From Xanthomonas albilineans (GTDB lineage: Bacteria; Pseudomonadota; Gammaproteobacteria; Xanthomonadales; Xanthomonadaceae), in assembly GCF_002939705.1 (NCBI RefSeq), contig NZ_MDCB01000003.1, positions 124,001 through 188,000 on the forward strand: a stretch of DNA of 64,000 nt, written 5' to 3'. The notes beneath the pieces are model-generated. The model was given only the letters and a program-made list of their open reading frames with translations. It made no database searches and had not been told where the DNA came from. This document shows, in pieces, positions 27,097 to 37,946 of this stretch. The position numbers and the translations under genes are program-made. Within the stretch, counting starts at the first letter, position 1; each line of letters begins with the position of its first letter.

Positions 27097-29811
27097 TCAG
27101 CCGGTGTTCTGTAAGCCCTGAGCGACGCCGTTGACGCACGCCACCAGAGCGCGCAGCAACTCCTCGTCTTCGCCGTCGGTGGCGCGCCAACGCTGCAGCA
27201 AGTCCACCTGCAGCACGCTGATCGGGTCGATGTAGGGATTACGCAGGCGGATCGACAACGCCAGGCGCGGGTCGTGTTGCAGCAGCGACGCCTGTCCGGT
27301 CAATGCCTTCACCCAATGCTTGGTCAGCGCCAATTCGGCGCGGATGCGCGGGAAGAAGCGCTCGTGCAGCGGCCCGGCCAGATGCGAGAACATTTCGGCG
27401 ATGTTGAGGTCGCCCTTGGACAGCACCATGGCGATGTCGTCGAGGAAGGTACGGAAGAACGGCCAGTCGATGGCCATCGCGCGCAGTGCGGCTTCGTGCC
27501 CGGCATCCACTGCGGCCTGCAGCCCGCTGCCGACCCCGTACCAGCCCGGGATCACCGCGCGCGCCTGGCTCCAGGCGAACACCCATGGGATCGCGCGCAG
27601 ATTGGACAGCGCCGCATCCTGGCCGAGCCGCCGCGACGGGCGCGACCCCAGCGTCATCCGCTCGATCACGTCGATCGGCGTCGCCAAGCGGAAATAACGC
27701 ATGAACTCGGCGTCGCCGACAAAGTGGCGGTAGGCCTGGCTGCTGTGCTCGGCCACCCTGTCCATCACCGGCCGCCACTGCGCTTCGCGCGCATCGACCG
27801 GGCGCGGGCGCAGGCTCGACAGCAGCACCGCGCCCGTCATCTGCTCCAGCGAACGCAGCGCCAGCGCACGGATGCCATATTTACGATGGATTACTTCGCC
27901 CTGCTCGGTCACCCGCAAACGTCCATCGACACTGCCGGGTGGTGCCGCCTCCAGCGCACGGGTGGTCTTGCCGCCACCGCGCACGATCGAGCCACCCCGG
28001 CCATGGAAGAACGTCAGCCGAATTCCCGATTCGCCCGCTGCCTGCAGCAGTTCCACCTGCGCCCGCTGCAACCCCCAGCGCGAGGCGGCGATGCCGCCGT
28101 CCTTGCCGCTGTCGGAGTATCCGAGCATCACCATCTGCACGTCGCCGCGCGCATCCAGATGACGGCGGTAGACCGGATCGGCGAGCAGATCGCGCAGGGT
28201 CGCGGTGCCGCCACGCAGGTCGTCCACGGTCTCGAACAGCGGCACGATGTCCAGCGGCACCGCACCAGCGGCATCGACCAGACCACCACGACGCGCCAGC
28301 GCCAGCACGGTCAGCACGTCGGCACGGTCGTGCGCCATCGAGATGATGTAGCTGCCCAGCGCGTCGGCACCGTGACGCGCACGCGCATCGGCGAGCGCGG
28401 CGAACACGGCGTCCAACCGCGCGTTGCCGGCATCGGCGCAGGCCGGCAACGGCGTCTCTCCGCCAGCGTAGGGACCGAGCAAGCGTACACGTTCGGCTAC
28501 CGGCAGTGCCTCCCACTCCTGTACTCCCAACGCGGCGGCCACCGCGCGCGCATGCACGCTGGATTCCTGGCGCACGTCCAGCCGCGCCAGGTGGAAGCCG
28601 AAACTACGCACCCGCCACAGCAAGCGTCGCACCGCGAACCAACCGGCGTGCAAGCCCTTGTTCGCCCGCAGGCTGTCCAGGATCAATTGCAGGTCGTGTT
28701 CCAGTTCGCTCGGCGCGGCGTAGCCACCCGGCGCATCGTCGAGCGTGGCCTGCAACCGTGCCCGCATCAGGTCGTTGAGCAAGCGGTACGGCATGTCCGC
28801 ATGACGCGGACGCGAACGGGCGGCGGCCTGCGGCAGCAGTTGGCGGTAACGTTCGAGTTGTTCCAACAATGGCGCGCTGACCCCAACCAGAATGATCGAC
28901 TGGCTGAGCAGGCTGGCGAGTTGCCGCAGTTCCTTGAGATAGCGCTCCAGCACCGCGCGGCGCTGCGCATCGAGGGTGGCGGTCATGGTGGTCGCATCGA
29001 CATTGGGGTTGCCGTCCATGTCGCCGCCAACCCAGGTGCCGAAACGCAGCAGGCGCGGTAAGTGCAAGGACTGGCCGTAGGTCTGCTCGATCGCGTGCTC
29101 CAGGGTTTCGTACATCACCGGGATCACCCGATACAGCACCTGGGTCAGATAGAAACCGACATGCTCGCGTTCGTCTTCCACGGTCGGCCGCACCGGCGAG
29201 GAGTCCGCGGTTTGCCACGTGGCGGTCAGCGCCATGCGTAAGCGCGCCGCGTCGGTGGCCTGCTCGCCCGGCGTGCGCATGCCGTCGAGGTGATCGACCA
29301 GGCTGGCCACCATCAACTGCTCCTTCTCCAGCAGCGCGCGGCGGACGGCTTCGGTCGGATGCGCGGTGAACACCGGCTCCACATCCAGACGCGGCAGCCA
29401 GTCGCTCAGTTCCTGCACGCTCACGCCCTGCGCCTTGAGCCGGTGCAGGGCGTCGTGCAGGCCATCGGGCTGCGGCGTATCGGCGCTGCTGCGTTGATAG
29501 TCGCGACGGCGGCGGATGCGGTGTACCCGTTCGGCGATGTTGACGACCTGGAAATAGGTACTGAAGGCACGCACCAGCGCTTCCGCTTCGCGCGGTGTGC
29601 GCCCAGAGAGGGATTGGCTGAGCAAGGACGAGGGCGCATCGCGTTCGCGGCGCGCGATTGCCGCGATACGAATGCGTTCGATCTCCTCGAGGAACGCGCC
29701 GGACACCTGTTCGGCGAGCAATTCACCCACCAGGGCACCAAGGCGGCGCACGTCGTCGCGCAGGGGAAGATCGGGCGTGGCGAAGACGATGTTGTTACGG
29801 GACTCGTTCAT
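27097..29811 (-). CDS. ppc: Phosphoenolpyruvate carboxylase
   Basis: Carboxylates PEP to oxaloacetate to refill the TCA cycle. From ATG 29811 ([25 protein letters not shown]) the product is 904 residues, normal for bacterial PEPC; the frame is open upstream but without family resemblance. The catalytic His motif [15 protein letters not shown] and the Gly-rich loop [14 protein letters not shown] are present, along with [12 protein letters not shown] and the C-terminal NTG. Monocistronic, divergent from ahcY. Confidence 0.96.
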   Translation of the reverse strand: MNESRNNIVFATPDLPLRDDVRRLGALVGELLAEQVSGAFLEEIERIRIAAIARRERDAPSSLLSQSLSGRTPREAEALVRAFSTYFQVVNIAERVHRIRRRRDYQRSSADTPQPDGLHDALHRLKAQGVSVQELSDWLPRLDVEPVFTAHPTEAVRRALLEKEQLMVASLVDHLDGMRTPGEQATDAARLRMALTATWQTADSSPVRPTVEDEREHVGFYLTQVLYRVIPVMYETLEHAIEQTYGQSLHLPRLLRFGTWVGGDMDGNPNVDATTMTATLDAQRRAVLERYLKELRQLASLLSQSIILVGVSAPLLEQLERYRQLLPQAAARSRPRHADMPYRLLNDLMRARLQATLDDAPGGYAAPSELEHDLQLILDSLRANKGLHAGWFAVRRLLWRVRSFGFHLARLDVRQESSVHARAVAAALGVQEWEALPVAERVRLLGPYAGGETPLPACADAGNARLDAVFAALADARARHGADALGSYIISMAHDRADVLTVLALARRGGLVDAAGAVPLDIVPLFETVDDLRGGTATLRDLLADPVYRRHLDARGDVQMVMLGYSDSGKDGGIAASRWGLQRAQVELLQAAGESGIRLTFFHGRGGSIVRGGGKTTRALEAAPPGSVDGRLRVTEQGEVIHRKYGIRALALRSLEQMTGAVLLSSLRPRPVDAREAQWRPVMDRVAEHSSQAYRHFVGDAEFMRYFRLATPIDVIERMTLGSRPSRRLGQDAALSNLRAIPWVFAWSQARAVIPGWYGVGSGLQAAVDAGHEAALRAMAIDWPFFRTFLDDIAMVLSKGDLNIAEMFSHLAGPLHERFFPRIRAELALTKHWVKALTGQASLLQHDPRLALSIRLRNPYIDPISVLQVDLLQRWRATDGEDEELLRALVACVNGVAQGLQNTG

Positions 29812-30040
29812 CGGGAAACGCATGGCTCGGCGGTGGGGGCGCCGCAAGCCTAACCGAAAACGATTACACGCCTTGTCAGCGACTATAACGGTTGCAGAAC
29901 GAACGATTGCATCGGCTCGCGGCAATGTCTGCATCGCCCTCACCCGCACGACGGTCCGTAGCCACCCGCTCGATCGTGCGGCCTGCATGCGCGGTCTCCC
30001 AGCCCAACCGCCCCATTCAAGTCCGACACCCCGCAGCCGC

Positions 30041-30046
30041 TATAAT
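30041..30046 (+). promoter_or_regulatory. ahcY: -10 element of the ahcY promoter
   Basis: Perfect TATAAT placed so that transcription would begin just before the SAH riboswitch. The -35 is weak; TTCAAG at 30016-30021 is a possible partner, with a long 19-base spacer. Confidence 0.6.
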
Positions 30047-30059
30047 TCATTCCCCCTTC

Positions 30060-30152
30060 GTCGAGGGGCGCTGCGACCGTGTCGAGACCGGGACTCCCGT
30101 CCTGCAGACCCGGCCAGGCTCGGCGGACGGCATCAGCGACAACGGCGCCCGG
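30060..30152 (+). ncRNA. S-adenosylhomocysteine (SAH) riboswitch
   Basis: Leader of ahcY. Conserved SAH-riboswitch blocks are present in order: GAGGGGCGCTGCGACC, later CCAGGCTCGG, then CAACGGCGCCC. The outer pairing GGGCGC (30065-30070) with GCGCCC (30145-30150) forms P1. By family knowledge, SAH binding turns gene expression on, matching the job of AhcY in removing toxic SAH. Confidence 0.9.
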
Positions 30153-30191
30153 ACTTCGCGAGTTTTCTCGCCATTGACCGGAGCATTATCG

Positions 30192-31637
<1,446 letters not shown>

Positions 31638-31671
31638 GTGCCGGCCGCACCGTCGTCAGTGTGAGTCTCAA

Positions 31672-31702
31672 ATCGGGCGCCACAAGGCGCCCGATCCTTT
31701 TT
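31672..31702 (+). terminator. Rho-independent terminator of ahcY
   Basis: ATCGGGCGCC-ACAA-GGCGCCCGAT followed by CCTTTTT, about 35 bases after the ahcY stop. A 10-bp perfect stem. Confidence 0.88.
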
Positions 31703-31821
31703 GGCATGGACAATACATCTGCCACGCGCAGCGCCATTTCATCCACGCCGCAGATGCACTGTTGGGCGCCATGTCCAGAGTCAGGCTCCCGCGCAGCGCA
31801 AGCAAGCACCTGCGCGTGTCG

Positions 31822-32589
31822 TTACGCTGATCCAGCGCGACGGTAGATCGAAATCAGGGAGCGCGCCCGCGCACCGATGGGCTGTTGCGTCCAGTCCGAC
31901 CAGCGCTCCTTCAATTCGAGACCCGCCAGACGCGCCATCAGGTCCAGTTCCGACGGCCACACATAGCGGTAGCGATCTTTAAAAATATGGGTGCCGGACT
32001 CGGTCATCACCACGATCCGTTGCTGCACCAGTTGCCGTAATGGGTCGGCGCTGGAACACAGCAGCACCACCGGCGTATCCCCCTCATCATCCAAGGGCGG
32101 CACCTCCAACACCGACGATACCTTGCCCCCAGCCTGAAGCATCTCAGCTTGCGGCACCGCCGTCTGGATCACGAATACCCCCGAGTCGGACAAACGCTCG
32201 CGCACCGCAGCCAAGCAGCACACCTGCTCGCTCTGCTCAAGCAGATAACCGAAAGAAAACACCGAGTAGATCAGATCGAACGCCCCCGCAACCGGGACAT
32301 CGACGAAATTGCCACACACCAAGCGCAAGCGCTCGGCTCCAGACTTGACGCGCAGTTTGTCCAGCATCGCCTGGGAATTGTCGATCCCGCACACCGTTGC
32401 CCCACTAGCCGCAAGCGGTAAGGCAATGCGACCAGTACCGACCCCCAGCTCCAGAGCCGTTCCAGTGCTTACCAGTGCAGCCAAGGTTCGCACACATTGC
32501 GGCGTGTTGGCCGAGTTCCACAACACATCCCGCAACCAGTCGTAGTACTGCGCAATACGGTTGTAGGCTTCCTCTGACGTGGCGTGCAT
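31822..32589 (-). CDS. Class I SAM-dependent methyltransferase
   Basis: A 255-residue protein. Motif I is TALELGVGTGRIALPLA, followed by VCGIDNSQAML (motif II) and AFDLIYSVFSFGYLL. Start ATG 32589 (MHATSEEAYNRIAQYYDWLRDVLW) fits the family; an upstream in-frame extension does not. The substrate cannot be told. It lies 35 bases downstream of a sulfotransferase gene on the same strand, so the two may tailor the same molecule. Confidence 0.82.
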   Translation of the reverse strand: MHATSEEAYNRIAQYYDWLRDVLWNSANTPQCVRTLAALVSTGTALELGVGTGRIALPLAASGATVCGIDNSQAMLDKLRVKSGAERLRLVCGNFVDVPVAGAFDLIYSVFSFGYLLEQSEQVCCLAAVRERLSDSGVFVIQTAVPQAEMLQAGGKVSSVLEVPPLDDEGDTPVVLLCSSADPLRQLVQQRIVVMTESGTHIFKDRYRYVWPSELDLMARLAGLELKERWSDWTQQPIGARARSLISIYRRAGSA

Positions 32590-32624
32590 GGCGTGATTCG
32601 TATAGAAAACAGGATACCTCGTGC

Positions 32625-33605
32625 CTAGGCCACCATGCCGACATTCGCACAAGCGCCATCCACGCGTGTGCCTGTGGCCAGCCACTGTGCACACTCGCTA
32701 CCGAGTTCGGCAACGGCGCGCTGCAGATAGGCCGCACTGGCAGCCGGCGTCAGGATGTCCAGCCAGCGCCCATTGCAGCCACGGTTGAAAAACGCACGGC
32801 CATCGTCGCGCCAGAAACCAGCCCCCTGCGGCACATAGCGCGCCGCATGCTGACGCATGTAGCCGAGGCTGCAATGCTCCACCACACGCTCGCAGCGCGC
32901 GGCGTCCAGCGGGATGTCCAAAAACGCGGCGATGCGCCGCACCTGCGTTGGCAGGTCTTGCAGCAGCTGTGCGTAATGCACCAACAGAACGTTGTCGCAA
33001 TCGCGCAACGCCCACCAAGAGCGTACCCCCTCCCAGAAGGGCCACAGCGGCGCGCCATCTTCGCGCAACCAGGTCTCAAAATACCCATCGACCGGGCATG
33101 CCGGCGGCGGCATCACCTTCAACTTGCCGCCGCTGTGAGACTGCGCATCCAGGCGCGCCTGCGCATCGGCGCTGACCGCACGCTGGTGATCGTACAAACT
33201 CCAGACGATGTCACGCCCATCGCGAGCGACGTAGAGATAGCGCACCTTCTCCGACAGCACCAGCGCATCGGCGGGAAGATGGGTCTTGATGAAGCGACGA
33301 TGGGTTTGTTCGGCCAGCAATCGCTGCTTGGTCGCTTTGTCCGGATAGACCGAATCGAACCAGGGAGAGATCTTGGACACTTCGGCCTGCGCGTCACCAC
33401 CGAAAATTAACTGTGCGACGATCTGCTGGACCCAGGTGGTTCCGGCCTTCGCGTAACTGGCGATGACGATGTCATCCGGACGGAAGGCAAACTCGTTCCA
33501 TACTGCGGAGTCGAAAAAACGATTGGGGTATTCCCTTTGCTTGGAAGGCATGCTCACATCGGCATCCTTTGGACAATCGTCTAGCCAGGAACGCATCGCA
33601 TGCAA
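32625..33605 (-). CDS. PAPS-dependent sulfotransferase (aryl/cytosolic type)
   Basis: Transfers sulfate from PAPS to a small acceptor. The 5'-phosphosulfate loop is SYAKAGTTWVQQIVAQL, the 3'-phosphate-binding motif is YLYVARDGRDIVWSLYDHQ, and a His in FIKTHLPADAL fits the catalytic base position. A C-terminal GXWRD-type loop (GAGFWRDDGR) is present. Two starts are possible: ATG 33605 (326 residues) or ATG 33551 (MPSKQREYPNRFF, 308 residues); neither has a strong ribosome site. Confidence 0.85.
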   Translation of the reverse strand: MHAMRSWLDDCPKDADVSMPSKQREYPNRFFDSAVWNEFAFRPDDIVIASYAKAGTTWVQQIVAQLIFGGDAQAEVSKISPWFDSVYPDKATKQRLLAEQTHRRFIKTHLPADALVLSEKVRYLYVARDGRDIVWSLYDHQRAVSADAQARLDAQSHSGGKLKVMPPPACPVDGYFETWLREDGAPLWPFWEGVRSWWALRDCDNVLLVHYAQLLQDLPTQVRRIAAFLDIPLDAARCERVVEHCSLGYMRQHAARYVPQGAGFWRDDGRAFFNRGCNGRWLDILTPAASAAYLQRAVAELGSECAQWLATGTRVDGACANVGMVA

Positions 33606-34097
33606 TATATCGCGGTGCGCTCAAGCACGTACTGCTCCAGATATTAATCCAACCAAGACATCGCGCAAGGCGACGCAGAATCGATCTATACGCTATATCT
33701 CGGCAGGCAGCAAAGTTATCATGAACCCACGGGCACATCACCAGACTTGGCAAGACGCCTGATGCACTAAAACCACTCTGCGAACCTGCCAAGATCGGCC
33801 ATCACAAGCCGCTGTTAGCGTACATGCTGTCACTGCGTATAGATATAAGCGACTTTACGCGGTCCGAACACGTTGAGAATCCTCCGAAACACAATAGAAA
33901 TGGCATTCTTGATTTTCATCGTACTCACCTATTATAAATTTTCATATTGATTGGCTGAAGAAAAATCATCAACCAATTTCAGGCTAGCAACCTCCATCCG
34001 GCATATCAATATATTTTTTGACATTTCCTTCACGGCAGTGCAGTTTTGTTGATGTCGATCACAAAGCCACCCTGATCGCCCCTCTATTCAGGCATCT
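33606..34097. other. Low-GC intergenic stretch between two sulfotransferase genes
   Basis: About 490 bases, clearly richer in A and T than the surroundings, especially 33880-34070. The only coding candidate I support is a 29-codon frame on the minus strand at 33830-33919. The base composition suggests transferred or decayed DNA. Confidence 0.5.
33830..33919 (-). CDS. Possible 29-residue peptide gene between sulfotransferases
   Basis: ATG 33919 is preceded at good distance by AGGTGAG. The peptide begins MKIKNAISIVFRRILNVFG and ends PRKVAYIYTQ: basic, with a hydrophobic middle and two tyrosines near the C-terminus. Both neighbours on the same strand are sulfotransferases. It could be a small modified peptide, a leader peptide or a chance frame. 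No family recognised. Confidence 0.3.
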   Translation of the reverse strand: MKIKNAISIVFRRILNVFGPRKVAYIYTQ

Positions 34098-34784
34098 TCA
34101 CCCAAATAAATCCTTGCGCAGATAGTCGAGATAATCGCGCACGTGTCGCTCGCGTAACGCTACATCGTCGGGAAGGCGCAGTCCGCGCGTAAACCAGCGC
34201 AAGCGCTGCCGCGCGTGCAAGTGCGGATACGCGTGTGTTGGAACCGGCACACCGAGAAATGCGCACAGTGGCGCCCACCCTTGCTGTGAAGAGAACACCA
34301 ATAGCCTGTCCGCCGGCACGGTTTCGACGACCTGTTCGTTCCATCTCTTGAAATAATCGACCATGAATGCGCGGTCTTCGCTACGACCGGCGAAGTGCTT
34401 CTTCAGAAACTTACTGAATTCTTCACCTTCTGGCCCCAAAAAGGTGCTCTTTTTGCCTGGAACCAGAATGGTCTGGGTGACGGATTCAAACCAACTCTCC
34501 GGATCGCGCACGGTCAGGATGACCTTCGCGTCGGGATAGACGTCGATCAACTCACGCCAGTAGTAGCAGCCTGGATGGTCGGTGGTCGACCGGTATCCGG
34601 CGAAGATCGCCGCCCAATCCGCAGCGCCCCGCTCCGCCGCATTCCACAGCGGCAGCGCCTTGCGCATGGTCGCGGCAACTTCGGTCGCGTGGTAACACGG
34701 ACCGAATCCAAGATGTTCCAGCGCGAACTTCAACGACAGCGTCCCTGTCCTGCCCAAACCGGCTCCGATCACTTGCAACGACAT
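34098..34784 (-). CDS. Sulfotransferase-family protein (second)
   Basis: A 228-residue protein of the Sulfotransfer_4-like group. The N-terminal phosphosulfate-binding loop is IGAGLGRTGTLSLKFALEHLG; the later motif KVILTVRDPESWFESV supplies the 3'-phosphate site. Start ATG 34784 (MSLQVIGAGLG) has AGGAG 8 bases upstream; the upstream frame is non-homologous. It is unrelated in detail to the first sulfotransferase, so this is not a simple duplication. Confidence 0.83.
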   Translation of the reverse strand: MSLQVIGAGLGRTGTLSLKFALEHLGFGPCYHATEVAATMRKALPLWNAAERGAADWAAIFAGYRSTTDHPGCYYWRELIDVYPDAKVILTVRDPESWFESVTQTILVPGKKSTFLGPEGEEFSKFLKKHFAGRSEDRAFMVDYFKRWNEQVVETVPADRLLVFSSQQGWAPLCAFLGVPVPTHAYPHLHARQRLRWFTRGLRLPDDVALRERHVRDYLDYLRKDLFG

Positions 34785-35011
34785 GCGTTCTGCTCCTGTC
34801 CGACCCAGACAGACCGAAGCTATCACAGCCGGATTTCTTCCTTGCCGCCAGTTTCGACGGGGTACATCGTTCGACGCGCGCAGCGTGCGCGCTGTATTCG
34901 GCAGCGAATGCACATACGACGACGCGCATCGGCACGCGGCGCGGGAGGCGGCAGCGCGCCGAACGACTGGAATTTACGCGCAGACTGGCACGGCAAGGCT
35001 TATGCGCGCGA

Positions 35012-35794
35012 CTACAGCTTGAAGTTGCGTTTGATGGTGAATGTCCAAGCACCGTCGATCGGATTGGAGACATGAATCCGGCCGCTTCCATCCGGCACAC
35101 CCGTGCTGTAATGCCGGTACAGGTCAGCGCCACTCCAGGCGCGTGCATACGCCAGGCCAAACTCGGTCCCGCGCCAGGTGTGGCTCAGGCCCACGCGCGC
35201 ATCGGTCCAACCGTAATCGGCGAAATTGCGAATGTGCTGGTGTCCGGCATGCACGCTCGCCTGCCAGGCCGGCGCCACTTCGTAGGTGGCGTCCAGCGCT
35301 AGATAGCCGGACCCACGCGAATGCTGTCCCCCGTCGATCCCCAATGAAGCGCCGTTATAGCCTACATAGTCGCGGGTCCACGTACTGGCATAGGACAGTT
35401 CGACGGTGCGCCAGTGCGTGGCGACGATCAGTTCGCCGTAGTCGTAGTGCGTGCCGCTCACCGTGATCAGCGCGCCAGGATACGCGTAATAGTAGACGCC
35501 AGAACGCCAGCCCCAATCGCCGCGACTGGCGGCATAACCGGCATACACGTCCCATTCGGTGTGGCCACCTTCGATGAAATACGGGCTCACTCCGGAAGCC
35601 CAGGTGCCGGCATACCAACCGCTGTCGCCGACGACGTCCAGCCCCCCCTGCACCACCGGCTTGCCCCAGCTTTGCTCGAATCCGCGCGAAACGTAATTCG
35701 AGGTGACCGAGAGGTTGGCCGTCGTGCTGGCTGCCCATGCAGGCACCGCAACACTCAGCGCCATCGCTGCCATTGATCTGATCATGGTACTCAT
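35012..35794 (-). CDS. TorF-family putative porin
   Basis: A 260-residue outer-membrane beta-barrel protein with a signal peptide (MSTMIRSMAAMALSVAVPAWA). The start of the mature part, TANLSVTSNYVSRGFEQSWGKPVVQGGLD, is the TorF/Gcw_chp signature, followed by repeated aromatic amphipathic strands and a terminal KRNFKL. GGAGG precedes ATG 35794. Its ATG overlaps the stop of a decayed chemotaxis receptor gene. The 230 bases downstream hold nothing I can support. Confidence 0.85.
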   Translation of the reverse strand: MSTMIRSMAAMALSVAVPAWAASTTANLSVTSNYVSRGFEQSWGKPVVQGGLDVVGDSGWYAGTWASGVSPYFIEGGHTEWDVYAGYAASRGDWGWRSGVYYYAYPGALITVSGTHYDYGELIVATHWRTVELSYASTWTRDYVGYNGASLGIDGGQHSRGSGYLALDATYEVAPAWQASVHAGHQHIRNFADYGWTDARVGLSHTWRGTEFGLAYARAWSGADLYRHYSTGVPDGSGRIHVSNPIDGAWTFTIKRNFKL

Positions 35795-36235
35795 GACACC
35801 ACCTCCAACGACGCATGGCCCGGCTCGCCCACGCCGGCGGCAAGCTGCTGCGCCGACCACCTGAACATCGCTTCCGCCCGCTGCCATTGCAGTGTCTGCT
35901 CCACCAACGGCGCGCGGGTTGGACCAGACGATGCGATGCCAGCACTGTGTTGCGCTGAAACAGCGGCGACCTCGCACACGATGCCAGCGACATGGCGCAC
36001 GCTGGACTCCGTCTCGCGCAGTGCATCGTTGCTGCTATCACTCGCTGCGATGACGGCGTTGACCTGGACAGCGGACGTATCGCTCGCACGCTTGAGCTCG
36101 TGCGAGTGCCGTTGCACTTCAGATCCGGACAGATCGATGCTGCTGTCGGACATGGACGACAGTGCATCGTGGCGACGGCGATAGGTCATCATCACAGCCA
36201 GACCACCGCAGAAAAACGCGAGCAGATCTGTTCAT
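35791..36235 (-). pseudogene. Remnant of a methyl-accepting chemotaxis protein
   Basis: Under 150 codons remain of a protein normally over 500 residues. The C-terminal part is recognisable: VRHVAGIVCEVAAVSAQHSAGI, a small internal loss, then LVEQTLQWQRAEAMFRWSAQQL, matching the end of an MCP signalling domain. The N-terminal start at 36235 (MNRSARVFL) shifts frame and joins a basic RRRH segment, so most of the receptor has been deleted. It ends at the porin start. Confidence 0.65.
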
Positions 36236-36365
36236 CGCACACCTCGCGTGACGTCGTCGCCTCGGCAACGGTGTGGGAATCGAATGAAATGAACAACATG
36301 ATGATTTCCTGAAAGTGATGAAACGCAGTCGTTGCAACCTGGAACACAGGCGGACGCTATCGCGC

Positions 36366-36551
36366 AAAAGACGCTCCACTGGAACGGAAGCGCAAGCGCG
36401 TTGTATCTGCCTGATCGGCCCAGCCTGCATAACGAACACATCGACGACGCGGTGAACGCCTCATCTGCCGTCATGGAAGGGCACGACAAACAGACAACGT
36501 CCCGTTCGTGATGACCGAATGCATGCAAACCGAATCTGTTCTGCTTCAGCC
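36366..36551 (+). repeat. Direct repeat, copy A (about 186 bp)
   Basis: Runs from GACGCTCCACTGGAACGG through ATGGAAGGGCACGACAAACAG to CAGCCAC. It matches the segment at 38621-38806 in the same orientation at roughly 80% by eye. Its origin is unknown, and no frame is convincing. Confidence 0.7.
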
Positions 36552-36632
36552 ACTATCGTCCTGAGAACAGGAAACTTGAACGCGGGAAACCCGCGATCGC
36601 CCAGTAACGCCCCTTCGTGAAGAACGCATTCA

Positions 36633-37126
36633 ATAGAGCAGGTGTATTACAACCCGCTGTACCGCTGGTTCATCGATCTATCGATCGACGATACGGTCTG
36701 GGTGCCGATATCCAGGCCTGAGCAGGGCGCAAGAGCTTCAATGGCAAGAACGGCAATGACGAGGACGACGACGATTTCCGCGGACAATTGCGCAACGACA
36801 ACACACACATTTCCACCAGCGATGCGAATGCACGACTGCGTCGCTAGGACAGGACAGCCTGCGAGTTCACCCAGGCGCTGGAGGGGCTGAAGGTCCTGCC
36901 ACACGTGGCGCAAAAAACCTCCGGTCGGCAGTGGCTGTGGCAGATGCGCTAACGGCCGGCGAGGGCCACGCGATCTCCCAGCACATGCGCAAGTGGATCG
37001 AGCAGGGATTGGCTGGGCCAAGACCGTGGGCCGGATCCGGCAGGCGATGGTGCGTGGCTTGGAGAAGCTGGACCAGATGTTCGTACTGAACATGAGGACC
37101 TACAGCTTGATGCGCATGCACACCTA
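36633..37126 (+). pseudogene. Decayed IS5-family transposase
   Basis: Scattered pieces of an IS5-type transposase in shifting frames: IEQVYYNPLYRWFIDLSIDD (DUF772-type N-terminus), DFRGQLRNDNTHISTSDANARL (central part), and the C-terminal GHAISQHMRKWIEQG with MVRGLEKLDQMFVLNMRTYSL. Multiple frameshifts and stops; no activity possible. It abuts the left copy of the inverted repeat. Confidence 0.75.
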
Positions 37127-37220
37127 GGGAAGGTCTGAACAAGTCAAACCTTCGAGATCAGCGGCTTTAAGGAACAATGGGTTCGTCGCGCAAAAGACTG
37201 GAGAGATAGACTTATTCAGA
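37127..37220 (+). repeat. IS-end-like inverted repeat, left copy
   Basis: Begins GGGAAGGTCTGAACAAGTC, contains TCGAGATCAGCG and AAAGACTGGAGAGAT, and ends GACTTATTCAGA. The reverse complement of 38409-38501 matches it over the whole length. Each copy itself has roughly complementary ends (GGTCTGAACAAGTC / GACTTATTCAGA), as in MITEs. It directly follows the transposase remnant. Confidence 0.8.
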
Positions 37221-37426
37221 ATCCCCCTAGGATAGCTGCGCATGCCGACCGGGGCGACGGCATGAACACGGTGTCTGCGACGTTTGGATGCCAGATTGAG
37301 CAGGCCAGCGGACATTATGATTCCTCTGCATTTCAATCGAACGAGGAACAACCTACATGCCAATCGCGTCATACACACCAGAACTTCGCCGCCGCTTGGA
37401 TTCTGCGCGGCGGTACCGACATCTGC

Positions 37427-37475
37427 AGCGCGGCTGCCCGTGACGCGATCTGCAGCCGCGCTACATTAACGGTTT
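37427..37475 (+). terminator. Possible terminator hairpin
   Basis: AGCGCGGCTGC (37427-37437) pairs with GCAGCCGCGCT (37452-37462), followed by ACATTAACGGTTTTT. No gene on the plus strand clearly ends here; it could also insulate the convergent orphan gene. Confidence 0.35.
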
Positions 37476-37502
37476 TTGCCTGTAACTTTAAGGAGTTACG
37501 GC

Positions 37503-37934
37503 TTAATTCTGTTTGACCTGCAGCCCATAGTCGGTAATATTAATAGTTACATTTTTCACATTTGGGTCAATCACTTTGTAATGCTGTGTGGACAGCTTGT
37601 TTATACGTTGACCACCGCTCGCGCAGTCAGTTGAACTCAAGGCATAGAAACTGTAAGAAATATTGTATAATATTGCCGGAGCATTGGCTCCGCCGGCGAT
37701 TGCTCGGCCGCTAGGCAACAGTGTCGGCTGATCCACAGGGAAACACGCCCATCCGCCAGCATTAGCTTCGCTTTGTATCCAAAAGGCTTTCACGCCGCTT
37801 GATGTGCTATAATTTTTGATAATAATTTGCTCAGATTGTTGTGCACTAGCCGACATGGAGGCGCCTGCCGCCAGTGCGAACAAAGCACACAGCGCGACTT
37901 TGCGGAAATAACGAACGGTCAAACGTGTAGCCAT
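37503..37934 (-). CDS. Secreted orphan protein
   Basis: A 143-residue protein with a clear signal peptide (VRYFRKVALCALFALAAGAS, then SASA before QQSE). The mature part of about 110 residues is rich in Ser, Asn, Ile and Tyr and has two cysteines (GGWACFPVDQ, SSTDCASGGQ) that could form a disulfide; it ends TINITDYGLQVKQN. GAGAGG precedes the ATG. A small hairpin (GTAACT/AGTTAC, 37482-37499) follows its stop. AT-richer than core genes. No family recognised. It lies between two inverted IS-end copies, next to a broken copy of itself. Confidence 0.7.
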   Translation of the reverse strand: MATRLTVRYFRKVALCALFALAAGASMSASAQQSEQIIIKNYSTSSGVKAFWIQSEANAGGWACFPVDQPTLLPSGRAIAGGANAPAILYNISYSFYALSSTDCASGGQRINKLSTQHYKVIDPNVKNVTINITDYGLQVKQN

Positions 37935-37946
37935 GTTAATTGCCTC

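Larger units (their letters stand above)
29812..30191 (+). other. Divergent promoter region of ppc and ahcY
   Basis: About 380 bases with no gene. The ahcY half holds a TATAAT -10 element at 30041-30046 and the SAH riboswitch from about 30060. The ppc half shows no site I can name. Confidence 0.55.

Noticed and set aside
27274-29061. 595-codon plus-strand open frame antisense to ppc
   Set aside because: No domain, no ribosome site, composition of an antisense shadow.
33899-33949. 16-codon hydrophobic frame (MAFLIFIVLTYY...) antisense to the 29-residue peptide, a possible type I toxin
   Set aside because: No ribosome-binding site; length and composition are expected by chance in AT-rich DNA.
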